A stretch of DNA of 33,176 nt from Lachnospiraceae bacterium. GTDB lineage: Bacteria; Bacillota; Clostridia; Lachnospirales; Lachnospiraceae. The stretch covers positions 1-33,176 of the forward strand of contig JAILDL010000195.1 in the NCBI GenBank assembly GCA_024689465.1. Direction: 5' to 3'. This document shows positions 23,881 through 31,580 of the stretch, piece by piece. The notes under the pieces were generated by a model that did not search any database, was not told where the DNA came from, and saw only the letters and a list, made by a program, of their open reading frames with translations. Every line of letters begins with the position of its first letter. The stretch's first letter is position 1. The position numbers were made by a program, and so were the translations under genes.

Positions 23881-25497
23881 TTATTCGTAGCAAACGCCCC
23901 AGATGCTCTTGTTTTCGCCTACAGCAGAGAAGACTTTTACCGGTGTGCCGGCCAGATCTTTTTGCTTTGCGGTTACGCCGCTGTAGGTCTTGCCCTCCAG
24001 TTGGATGGTCAGGTAGTTGGTCCCCTCGGTGAGAGACCAGGTGCCGGTGGCATTTTCCGTAACGGCGCTACCATCTGCCATCAGATACAGGATGGTGGGC
24101 TGTGCGATCCGGGCATCGATGGACAGTCCCTGATCGATCATGTAGTAACGGCCTGCCACAGATGCGGTATCCGAAGGCTCTGCCTGGGCTGCTGTCTGAA
24201 TGGGCTCGTAGGGCAGCAGGCAGGGCCATGCTTCTGCATTTAACAGGTACTCTTTTACCCGGGGATAATGAGTTTCGGTGCCCTGGTCAAAGCGGGTATG
24301 GTAGACGAGATAGCGTTTGCCGGTGGTTTCATCGATAAAAGCGGAATTATGGCCGGTTGCCATATAGGCACAGGTCAGACTGGGCAGCATATAGTTGCCG
24401 GAGAGCTTTAAGCCGTAGGGGGCGTGATCTGATCGGTCTGCACAGGTTTCGCCCTTTCCATTCATGTCCACATACAGGCCGTCCACGGTCCTGCTGCGAT
24501 AACACCGGATCTGGTAGCCGCCGGTACGGGCCAGGCCACCGTAGGAGACATACAGGTAATAATAGCCGGCTTCTTTGTCATACAGGATATAAGGCCCTTC
24601 GATGGAGTGATGGTAGCCGCCCAGCAGCCACTTTCCAAAGTAGGGATCCACGTGGTTTTCTTCATCTGCTTCCGGATGGATCACCTGGCCGGTTGCCGGA
24701 TCCAGCTCGATCAGGAAAATGCCGCCGGACCAGGAACCGTAGACCATCCACAGCCGATCGTCTTCGTCATAGAAAACGGTAGGATCCAGGGCATTGGGAT
24801 AGTGATCAAAGTCGTAGCTGCCGTCCTTTTTAATATAGTGGGAACGGGCATAATCTTCGGAAACATAGGACAGCACGTCGGTTTCTGCCAGGGTATCGTT
24901 GGTGATGCCGGAATAGATGAGATCACCGGCCCATACGTAGGGACCTTCCGGTTTATCGGAAGTGGCAAAACCAAGGGTGGAGCAGTTCCAGGTGGACGAA
25001 GCACAGTAGTACATGCAGTAGCAGCCCATGGTCTTGTTGTAGATCACATCCGGAGCCCAAAGATGACAGCGTTTGTCATCGGTAGGAACGACACTTCCTG
25101 CCTTTCCGGCATAGCGGAAGACATCTTTGGATGCGTACAGTTCCTTGTAGACGGGATTCTGACTGTTGTATCCGTCCCCTACGTTCAGCCAGGACAGCAG
25201 ATCGGTGGATTTGGCGGCGGTCATATGGGAACCGAAAATATAATAGGTATCTCCCACCTGTAGAACGGAAGGATCGTGCACACTGCGGTTTGCCAGAATG
25301 GAACCGGTAGTGATCCCATCCAAAGCAGCATTAAAATCCAGTGCTCCTTCTTGCGTAACATTTTCCATGGAAGAGGCCTCCTGTGTGGGATTTGCCTGAT
25401 CAGGCTCTGCAGTGGAAGACGTCCTTCCGCAGCCGGTCAGGGATATAAGAAACAGGCCGCAAAGGGCGGCCAGGATCCATTTTGAGGATTTATACAT
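23881..25497 (-). CDS. GH43 arabinanase-like lipoprotein
   Basis: A 538-residue secreted enzyme. Residues 1-22 are a lipoprotein signal with lipobox LTGC (Cys23), so it is anchored outside the membrane; a Ser/Thr/Glu-rich linker follows. The five-bladed GH43 propeller has the three acidic residues: HDPSV (Asp75, general base), ALDPTVFYDED (Asp238) and HSIEGPYILYD (Glu300, general acid). Features such as WAPDVIYNKTMGCYCMYYC, YGSWSGGIFLIELD and GHNSAFIDETTGKRYLVYHTRF fit endo-alpha-1,5-arabinanases with the extra C-terminal beta domain (about 430-538), so arabinan side chains of pectin are the likely substrate. AAGGAG lies 10 nt before the ATG. No hairpin terminator follows; the 138-bp gap to the MerR gene shows nothing clear. 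Confidence 0.9.
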   Translation of the reverse strand: MYKSSKWILAALCGLFLISLTGCGRTSSTAEPDQANPTQEASSMENVTQEGALDFNAALDGITTGSILANRSVHDPSVLQVGDTYYIFGSHMTAAKSTDLLSWLNVGDGYNSQNPVYKELYASKDVFRYAGKAGSVVPTDDKRCHLWAPDVIYNKTMGCYCMYYCASSTWNCSTLGFATSDKPEGPYVWAGDLIYSGITNDTLAETDVLSYVSEDYARSHYIKKDGSYDFDHYPNALDPTVFYDEDDRLWMVYGSWSGGIFLIELDPATGQVIHPEADEENHVDPYFGKWLLGGYHHSIEGPYILYDKEAGYYYLYVSYGGLARTGGYQIRCYRSRTVDGLYVDMNGKGETCADRSDHAPYGLKLSGNYMLPSLTCAYMATGHNSAFIDETTGKRYLVYHTRFDQGTETHYPRVKEYLLNAEAWPCLLPYEPIQTAAQAEPSDTASVAGRYYMIDQGLSIDARIAQPTILYLMADGSAVTENATGTWSLTEGTNYLTIQLEGKTYSGVTAKQKDLAGTPVKVFSAVGENKSIWGVCYE

Positions 25498-25575
25498 GGT
25501 AAGCTGACTCCTTCTGTATATGATTTTACCTGTATTTTACCATGGAGATTTCCATAGAAAAATGAAGAGATTCAG

Positions 25576-25593
25576 CGAAATAGTAACGTTTCG
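25576..25593. promoter_or_regulatory. Inverted repeat upstream of the GH43 gene
   Basis: CGAAA (25576-25580) and TTTCG (25589-25593) with an 8-bp spacer, about 80 bp upstream of the GH43 start. The arms resemble those near the LacI gene (ACGAAAACG), so it may be a related operator. The site is short and may be chance. Confidence 0.3.
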
Positions 25594-25623
25594 GCAGAAG
25601 CAGTGTCAAAAAGGAAGATATGC

Positions 25624-25657
25624 GAAAGGCCCTCCGAGGGGAATCGGGGGGCCTTTC
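25624..25657 (-). terminator. Terminator hairpin after the GH94 gene
   Basis: GAAAGGCCCTCCGA (25624-25637) and TCGGGGGGCCTTTC (25644-25657) form a 14-bp stem with one G/T pair and a 6-nt loop. It is strong but has only a short T run on either strand. It separates GH94 from GH43. Confidence 0.75.
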
Positions 25658-25710
25658 TACTTACAAGATATGGGGAAAAATGAAATAAGAAACTGACAAG
25701 GTTAAATGGC

Positions 25711-28146
25711 TTAGCCCATCTCTACCACTACGTCGTAGGAGGTCTTACCCTTTACATAAGGGATCACATTGCCTTCTACGGGAGCACCGTCAACGGTCAT
25801 GGACTTCACGCCCTTCTGCACGCCGGCAGGATGCTTTACCTGAATGTGGTAGGCGCCTTCCCGGAACTTACGGGTGATGGTGAAATCACCGAAATCTGCG
25901 GGAACGCAGGGATCAACGGACAGGCCGGACAAGGTAGGTGCAACACCTAAGATGTACTGGCTGATGTTTACGAAGGTCCATGCTGCGGTACCGGTGAGCC
26001 AGCTGTTCTTTCCTTCGCCGTGGAACTTGGCATCTTTTCCTGCCACCATCTGGCAGTAGATGTAAGGCTCGGTGCGGTGGATCTCACTGATCTCCTCGGT
26101 GTAAGCAGGACAGGTCTTCTTATATACCTCAAAGGCACGATCGCCTCGTCCAATGACGGTTTCGGCAATGGATACCCAGGGATTGTTGTGGCAGAAGATA
26201 CCGGCATTTTCCTTATACCCCGGAGGATAGGAGCTGATCTCACCCAGTTCCAGGTGATAACGGGTGTATGCAGGCTGCAGGATCATTACGCCGTAGTCGG
26301 TATCCAGGTATTTCTTAACGGAATCCAGAGCTTTCTGGGCCAGACCTTCCTTTACGCCGATGCCTGCCAGAGAGCAGAAACCGTTGGACTCGATGAAGAT
26401 CTTTCCTTCTTCGCATTCGTGGGAACCGATCTTGTTGCCGTAGGCATCAAAGGCGCGGATGAACCAGTCACCGTCCCAGCCGTTCTGCAGAACGGTATCG
26501 TACATAACGGCCACTTCCTTCTCGGCGCGGTCTGCTTCTGCGCTGTCGCCGGTGAGGCGGCACAGATCTGCATATTCCTTACCGTACTTTACAAACATGC
26601 CGGCGATGAATACGGATTCCGCAACCGGTCCTTCGGAAGGTCCAAAGGTCTGGAAGGACTCACCGGGATGCTCGGAGAAGCAGTTCAGGTTCAGACAGTC
26701 GTTCCAGTCGGCACGGCCGATCAGGGGCAGATTGTGAGGACCTTTGTGGTTTACGGTGTAATCGAAGGACCGCTTTAAGTGCTCCATGAGAGGAGTCGCA
26801 ACGGACATATCGTTATCGTAAGGAACGATCTCCTTTAAGATGGAGGTGTCCCCGGTTTCCTTGATGTAAGCGCTGGTTCCGGCGATGAGCCACAGAGGAT
26901 CGTCGTTGAAGCCGCTGCCGATGTCGGAATTACCGCGCTTGGTCAGAGGCTGGTACTGATGATAAGCGCTGCCATCCACAAACTGGGTGGAAGCGATATC
27001 AATGATACGCTCTCTTGCGCGTTCCGGGATCAGATGTACGAAGCCCAGAAGATCCTGACAGGAATCCCTAAAGCCCATACCACGGCCGATACCGGACTCA
27101 TAATAGGAAGCGGAACGGGACATGTTAAAGGTAACCATGCACTGGTACTGGTTCCAGATGTTGACCATACGGTTAACCTTATCGTTGCCGGATTCCAGGG
27201 TATATCTGGTAAGCAGGTCATCCCAGTAGGCATTTAACCTGGCAAATTCCCGCTCTACATCTTCATCCTTCTGATATCTGGATAAAAGGGCGTTTGCAGG
27301 AGCTTTGTTGATCACATCCTGCTTTTCCCACTTCTGATCTTCGGGATTTTCACAATAACCTAATACAAAAATAAAGGTCTTTGCTTCGCCGGGCTGCAGG
27401 GTCACATTGATCTGATGTGCTGCGATGGGCTGCCAACCACTGGCAACGGAATTGGTGCAGGCACCGTTTTCCACTGCTTCGGGGTGGTCTGCTCCGTTAT
27501 AGGTTCCGATGAAGCTGGTCCGGATGGTATCGAAGCCGTCGATGGGACTGTTGACGGAATATACCGCATAGTGATTGCGTCTCTCACGATACTCGGTCTT
27601 GTGATAAATGGTGGAACCGATGACTTCCACTTCGCCGGTGGAGAAGTTTCGCTGGAAGTTCTTCATATCATCATCGGCATTCCACAGACACCATTCTACA
27701 TAAGAGAAGAGGGTAAAACTGCGGGCAGAAGAGTCTTCATTTTTCAGAGTCAGCTGAGTGATCTCCGCTGTATCATCCACGGGAACAAAGGACAGGATGG
27801 ATGCTGCGATCTTGTTCTTGGAAGAAGCAAAGCGGCTGTAGCCGATACCATGCCGGCATTCGTAGCTGTCCAGCTCGGTACGGGTAGGCTGCCATGCGGG
27901 ATTCCAAACGGTATCGCCGTCCTTGATATAGAAATACTTTCCGTTGCTGTCCATGGGTACGTCGTTGTAACGGTATCTGGTCAGACGAAGAAGCTTTGCA
28001 TCCTTATAGAAGCTGTAGCCTCCGCAGGTGTTGGAGATCAGGGAGAAAAACTCTTTGCTTCCCAGATAATTGATCCAGGGAAGAGGCGTTTTCGGGGTAG
28101 TGATGACGTATTCGCGATGGGCGTCATCGAAATAACCATACTTCAT
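25711..28146 (-). CDS. cbp: GH94 cellobiose phosphorylase
   Basis: The enzyme splits cellobiose with phosphate into glucose 1-phosphate and glucose, saving one ATP. I start at the ATG ending at 28146 ([21 protein letters not shown], 811 residues, the usual family length) with AAAGAGGA upstream; the longer frame from 28218 adds 24 residues not seen in the family. Marks include [43 protein letters not shown]-type segments, [18 protein letters not shown], the catalytic-acid region [10 protein letters not shown] (DWND at 480-483), and [16 protein letters not shown]. There is no signal peptide, so it acts on imported sugar. It is transcribed away from lacI and the ABC importer. Cellodextrin or laminaribiose phosphorylase relatives are less likely. 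Confidence 0.94.
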   Translation of the reverse strand: MKYGYFDDAHREYVITTPKTPLPWINYLGSKEFFSLISNTCGGYSFYKDAKLLRLTRYRYNDVPMDSNGKYFYIKDGDTVWNPAWQPTRTELDSYECRHGIGYSRFASSKNKIAASILSFVPVDDTAEITQLTLKNEDSSARSFTLFSYVEWCLWNADDDMKNFQRNFSTGEVEVIGSTIYHKTEYRERRNHYAVYSVNSPIDGFDTIRTSFIGTYNGADHPEAVENGACTNSVASGWQPIAAHQINVTLQPGEAKTFIFVLGYCENPEDQKWEKQDVINKAPANALLSRYQKDEDVEREFARLNAYWDDLLTRYTLESGNDKVNRMVNIWNQYQCMVTFNMSRSASYYESGIGRGMGFRDSCQDLLGFVHLIPERARERIIDIASTQFVDGSAYHQYQPLTKRGNSDIGSGFNDDPLWLIAGTSAYIKETGDTSILKEIVPYDNDMSVATPLMEHLKRSFDYTVNHKGPHNLPLIGRADWNDCLNLNCFSEHPGESFQTFGPSEGPVAESVFIAGMFVKYGKEYADLCRLTGDSAEADRAEKEVAVMYDTVLQNGWDGDWFIRAFDAYGNKIGSHECEEGKIFIESNGFCSLAGIGVKEGLAQKALDSVKKYLDTDYGVMILQPAYTRYHLELGEISSYPPGYKENAGIFCHNNPWVSIAETVIGRGDRAFEVYKKTCPAYTEEISEIHRTEPYIYCQMVAGKDAKFHGEGKNSWLTGTAAWTFVNISQYILGVAPTLSGLSVDPCVPADFGDFTITRKFREGAYHIQVKHPAGVQKGVKSMTVDGAPVEGNVIPYVKGKTSYDVVVEMG

Positions 28147-28194
28147 AGAATCCTCTTTCTGCACTGCCTGTGAGGCTTGTGCCGTAAATAACAA

Positions 28195-28204
28195 GAAAAC
28201 GTTT
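28195..28204. promoter_or_regulatory. LacI-type half-palindrome in the GH94 leader
   Basis: GAAAACGTTT, with the perfect palindrome AAACGTTT at 28197-28204, shares the GAAAACG core with the four repeats before lacI. It lies about 40 bp downstream of the predicted GH94 start site, where a bound repressor would block elongation. It could also be a cre-like CcpA site. Confidence 0.5.
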
Positions 28205-28247
28205 AAGTAAACAGGCAAAGTATACCCGCTACCTTGATTTCACCTAG

Positions 28248-28276
28248 ATTATAAATAGGTTTCCGGGGTAATGCAA
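28248..28276 (-). promoter_or_regulatory. GH94 promoter
   Basis: On the minus strand TTGCAT (28276-28271), 17 bp, perfect TATAAT (28253-28248). Predicted start near 28241, about 95 nt before the ATG. Confidence 0.78.
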
Positions 28277-28299
28277 TAGGAGAAACGGATTTTTCTGAC

Positions 28300-28311
28300 G
28301 AAACCGATTTC
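28300..28311. promoter_or_regulatory. LacI-type operator candidate upstream of GH94 -35
   Basis: GAAACCGATTTC, with GAAA/TTTC arms around a central CG, is the usual layout of LacI-family operators. It lies 24 bp upstream of the GH94 -35. The inner bases are not symmetric. Confidence 0.4.
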
Positions 28312-28447
28312 AGGAACAGGCCTGTTTTTAGCCCCTGTTTTCGAGGTGTGTGCAGCTTTATTTGGCACAAATGTTCAAAATGCGGTTCCGAACTTTGGGA
28401 AAACCTTCTAAAGTTGTTCAGATTGTCCATAAAAAATAAAAAAACGA

Positions 28448-28476
28448 TTGCAAAATTGTAAAATGTGATTTATAGT
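28448..28476 (+). promoter_or_regulatory. Promoter of lacI and the ABC importer
   Basis: TTGCAA (28448-28453), 17 bp, TATAGT (28471-28476). Predicted start near 28483, the first base of the first ACGAAAACG repeat. The leader is about 125 nt. Confidence 0.75.
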
Positions 28477-28482
28477 AAAGCT

Positions 28483-28584
28483 ACGAAAACGATTAAGGCT
28501 TTTACGAAAACGTCAGAACACGCGGAAACATCACACGAAAACGCTTCTTTCGTAATTATCACGAGCCTGTTTGGAACGAAAACG
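28483..28584. promoter_or_regulatory. Four-copy ACGAAAACG operator array
   Basis: Perfect copies of ACGAAAACG lie at 28483, 28504, 28535 and 28576. The spacings are 21, 31 and 41 bp, close to whole helical turns, so all lie on nearly the same DNA face. The third is part of a longer inverted repeat, ACGAAA-N7-TTTCGT (28535-28553). They follow the lacI promoter, and the first sits at the predicted start site. This fits autorepression by the LacI protein encoded next. Confidence 0.75.
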
Positions 28585-28607
28585 AAAAAGGGGAGTGGAG
28601 ATTCGAG

Positions 28608-29621
28608 ATGGTTTCCATGAAAGATATCTCAAAAGCATGTGGCGTTTCGATCGCCACGGTCAGTAAAGCGCTGAACGATCATCACGATATCAGCCAGGAG
28701 ACCAAAGACAAGGTTCGGGCAACAGCCAGAGAACTTGGTTATCATCCGAATTCTTCCGCAAGAGCACTTAAGACCAATCGTACGTATAACATCGGGATCC
28801 TGTTTCGGGATGATATGGATGACGGCCTGGTACATGATTTCTTCAGCGGCATCTTAAACAGCTTTAAAGCAGCGGCTGAAGCAGAGGGCTACGACATCAC
28901 CTTCCTGAACAATTCCAAGACCGGCAAGAACCGGATGAGTTACCTGCAGCGAAGCAGATACCGTGGATTTGACGGAGTGGCCATCATCTGTGTGGACTTT
29001 TCCAATCCGGAGGTTCTGGAGCTGGTACAGAGTGAGATTCCGGTGGTGACCATCGACTACATCTTTAACAACCGGACAGCGATCGTTTCCGACAATGCCA
29101 AGGGCATGCGGGATCTGCTCCACTTCATTTATAAGAAGGGACATCGAAAGATCGCCTACATCCACGGAGCACCTTCCGCGGTAACCCAGACCAGACTTTC
29201 CTCCTTCTTTAAGACGGCACAGGAACTGAATCTGGAGATCCCGGATGAATATTTAAAGGAAGCGGCTTACCGCAGTACGGATGAAGCGGAGAAACGGACG
29301 GCAGAACTCTTAAACCTTCCCGATCCGCCCACCTGCATCCTCTATCCCGATGATTTCGCCTGCTACGGCGGGATCAACAAGATCCGGGAAATGGGCCTTT
29401 CCGTTCCGGAGGATATTTCCGTAGCCGGCTATGACGGCATCCGCATGGGACGCCACATCGAGCCGAAGCTGACCACCATCCGTCAGGATGCAAACCTGAT
29501 GGGAAAGGTTGCGGCAGAGAAGCTGATCGCACAGATCGATTCTCCCAAGACCACCCTGATCGAACAGGTCGTGATCGAAGGAGAGGTTTACGAAGGCAAA
29601 AGCGTCAAGGACTTAAAATAA
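28608..29621 (+). CDS. LacI-family transcriptional regulator
   Basis: A 337-residue repressor-type regulator. The DNA-binding domain is MKDISKACGVSIATVSKALNDHHDISQETKDKVRATARELGYHPN (about 4-48), followed by the hinge helix SSARALKTN (49-57). The rest is the periplasmic-binding-protein fold that senses a sugar: NIGILF, GFDGVAIICVD, IPVVTIDYIF, HRKIAYIHG, CILYPDDFACYGGINKIREMGLSVPEDISVAGYDG and KLTTIRQD. It starts at ATG 28608 after GTGGAG; an ATG at 28617 is the alternative. Permeases and a binding protein follow in the same direction, and GH94 is divergent, so a cellobiose-type inducer is the best guess. It probably binds the ACGAAAACG repeats and represses its own operon. Confidence 0.93.
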   Translation: MVSMKDISKACGVSIATVSKALNDHHDISQETKDKVRATARELGYHPNSSARALKTNRTYNIGILFRDDMDDGLVHDFFSGILNSFKAAAEAEGYDITFLNNSKTGKNRMSYLQRSRYRGFDGVAIICVDFSNPEVLELVQSEIPVVTIDYIFNNRTAIVSDNAKGMRDLLHFIYKKGHRKIAYIHGAPSAVTQTRLSSFFKTAQELNLEIPDEYLKEAAYRSTDEAEKRTAELLNLPDPPTCILYPDDFACYGGINKIREMGLSVPEDISVAGYDGIRMGRHIEPKLTTIRQDANLMGKVAAEKLIAQIDSPKTTLIEQVVIEGEVYEGKSVKDLK

Positions 29622-29645
29622 GATAAAAAAAGAAGGGAGACAGAC

Positions 29646-30551
29646 ATGAAAGACTTTATACACAATACATGGAAACACAGAGCTCATGTTTTAATGGCAC
29701 TGCCAGCATTTCTCATTCTGTTTTTTATCATGTATGTGCCTATGGCCGGTCTGGTCATGGCGTTTAAGAATTTTGACTATACGAAAGGTATCTGGGGAAG
29801 CCCCTGGGCAGGACTTGATAACTTCAAGTTCCTCCTGGCATCCAAAGCAACCTTTATCAATATGACCCGCAACACCCTGCTGTACTACCTGCTCTTTACT
29901 GCAGTGGGAACCTTCTTAAATGTAGCACTGGCCATCGCCATTGATCAGTTGCTGTTTAAGAGAGCTGCAAAGGCTATGCAGACCCTGATGATCATTCCGG
30001 TGTTCATCTCCTATGCAGCTGTACAGTTTATCGTATATGCATTCATCAGTTCCGATACCGGTATCATCAACCACGTACTGGGAACCAACACCCGTTTCTA
30101 TACAACGGCAAGCCTGTGGCCCTGGATCCTCCTCTTCGTTAAAGTATGGAAGGATACCGGATACGGTTCCGTGCTTTACATGTCCGTACTGGCAGGTATC
30201 GATGCTTCCCTGTATGAAGCAGCAGAGATCGACGGTGCTTCCAAGTGGCAGAAGATCTGGCACATCACAATACCTTCTCTGGTACCCATGATCACCGTTA
30301 TGTTACTGCTTTCCGTAGGTAACGTAATGCGATCCGACACCGGTCTGTTTTATCAGGTAACGAGAAACAGCGGTATCCTGTATCCTACCACGCAGGTTAT
30401 CGATTCCTATGTATTAAATGCGATCTTTAAAAATTCAAACTTTGGCTTCACCGCTGCAACATCCTTCTTCCAGTCCGTTGTGGGACTGCTGCTGATGCTC
30501 TTTGCCAACGGTGTGGTTCGTAAGATCGAGCCTGACGGCGCATTATTCTAA
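29646..30551 (+). CDS. Sugar ABC transporter permease (LplB/UgpA type)
   Basis: A 301-residue inner-membrane protein with six predicted helices, starting LMALPAFLILFFIMYVPMAGLVMAF (about 16-40). The coupling motif contacting the ATPase is YEAAEIDGASKWQKIWHITIP (about 190-210), a normal EAA loop with G at the right place. It is the first of two permeases of a carbohydrate importer of the CUT1 class. AAGGGAG precedes the ATG. It follows lacI by 24 nt and precedes the second permease by 13 nt. The partner ATPase is not in the window; many Firmicutes use one shared MsmK/UgpC-type ATPase encoded elsewhere. Confidence 0.93.
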   Translation: MKDFIHNTWKHRAHVLMALPAFLILFFIMYVPMAGLVMAFKNFDYTKGIWGSPWAGLDNFKFLLASKATFINMTRNTLLYYLLFTAVGTFLNVALAIAIDQLLFKRAAKAMQTLMIIPVFISYAAVQFIVYAFISSDTGIINHVLGTNTRFYTTASLWPWILLFVKVWKDTGYGSVLYMSVLAGIDASLYEAAEIDGASKWQKIWHITIPSLVPMITVMLLLSVGNVMRSDTGLFYQVTRNSGILYPTTQVIDSYVLNAIFKNSNFGFTAATSFFQSVVGLLLMLFANGVVRKIEPDGALF

Positions 30552-30564
30552 GGAGGGAAATCAA

Positions 30565-31491
30565 ATGGCTAAGAACAAAGATCTGGATTTAGCCCCTTCC
30601 AAGAAGGAGCGCTTTGGAATCGGTCAGGTCATCCTGTTGCTGGTTCTGTTACTTTACACCTTATATTGTGCATTACCGATCCTGCTGGTTTTCATAGCAG
30701 CGTTTACGGATGAAAAAGCGATCACGGCCAACGGCTTCAGCTTTTTCCCGGAAGCCTGGTCTACATCCGGTTTCATGGCAGTACTCCGGTACGGCAGCCA
30801 GTTGGCCAAGTCCTATGCGGTAACGATCTTCATTACCGTATTCGGTACTTTCCTGGGCCTTCTGTGCATGAGCCTTTTCGCTTATGCCATCAGCCGTAAG
30901 GACTTCCGGCTTTCCAAGTTTTTGTCCATCTACCTGATCATCCCGATGCTCTTTAACGGTGGTCAGCTTTCCGGATACATCGTATTCACCAGCTACTACG
31001 GATTAAAAGACAGCTTATGGCTGCTGATCCTGCCGCTGTGTGTAACCACGATGAACGTGATCATCCTCCGGACCTACATCGCCAACAGCATTCCCAACGA
31101 GCTGATGGAAGCTGCCATGATCGACGGTGCAGGCGAGTGGAGAACCTTCTTCCAGATCGTGCTTCCGCTGCTGAAACCTTCTCTGGCTGCAGTCGGGTTC
31201 ATGATGGCAACCGCCTACTGGAATGACTGGCAGAACGCGATGCTCTACATCACAACCGATGCTAAGAAGCCTCTGCAGCTTCTGCTGATCAACATTCAGA
31301 AGAGTATCGAATTCCTTCTGAATAACAACAACGTACCGGCAGCCGCAAGAGCTGCAATGGGTGGAACGATCCCTCAGTACTCTGCAACCATGGCAACCGT
31401 AGTAGCCGTAATCGCGCCGATCATGCTGATCTATCCGTTCTTCCAGAAATACTTTATCAAGGGTCTTACCGTTGGTTCCGTAAAGGGCTGA
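30565..31491 (+). CDS. Sugar ABC transporter permease (YtcP/UgpE type)
   Basis: The second permease, 308 residues, six predicted helices. I chose ATG 30565 (MAKNKDLDLAPSKKERFGIGQ) because AAGGAGGG lies just before it; the frame can be opened from 30502, but that would overlap the first permease and adds 21 residues that do not look like the family. EAA loop: MEAAMIDGAGEWRTFFQIVLP (about 181-201). It ends in YPFFQKYFIKGLTVGSVKG, the typical C-terminus of this group. It forms a heterodimer with the first permease and moves oligosaccharide from the binding protein at 31581. Confidence 0.94.
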   Translation: MAKNKDLDLAPSKKERFGIGQVILLLVLLLYTLYCALPILLVFIAAFTDEKAITANGFSFFPEAWSTSGFMAVLRYGSQLAKSYAVTIFITVFGTFLGLLCMSLFAYAISRKDFRLSKFLSIYLIIPMLFNGGQLSGYIVFTSYYGLKDSLWLLILPLCVTTMNVIILRTYIANSIPNELMEAAMIDGAGEWRTFFQIVLPLLKPSLAAVGFMMATAYWNDWQNAMLYITTDAKKPLQLLLINIQKSIEFLLNNNNVPAAARAAMGGTIPQYSATMATVVAVIAPIMLIYPFFQKYFIKGLTVGSVKG

Positions 31492-31525
31492 CGGATCACC
31501 ATACAGCTATCAACCAGATATTCAG

Positions 31526-31546
31526 GCTACGGCATTGTGCCGCTGC
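31526..31546 (+). promoter_or_regulatory. Stem-loop between the permease and binding-protein genes
   Basis: CGGCA (31530-31534), loop TTG, TGCCG (31538-31542), with GC/GC pairs outside a 2-nt internal loop. No T run follows. Such a hairpin before the binding-protein gene may be a processing or stability element that raises the level of that mRNA segment. Confidence 0.45.
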
Positions 31547-31580
31547 TTAGAATATAGATTAATCCTTAAGGAGGGTATTA

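Noticed and set aside
28147-28218. Earlier start of the GH94 protein with a hydrophobic N-terminus
   Set aside because: The added 24 residues look like a weak signal peptide but are outside the usual 811-residue length, and the internal ATG has a ribosome binding site. GH94 enzymes act in the cytoplasm.
28483-28584. CRISPR-like array
   Set aside because: The units are only 9 bp, the spacings grow rather than stay constant, and no cas gene is near. An operator array explains it better.
30502-30564. Upstream extension of the second permease
   Set aside because: It would overlap the end of the first permease, and the strong AAGGAGGG site points to ATG 30565.
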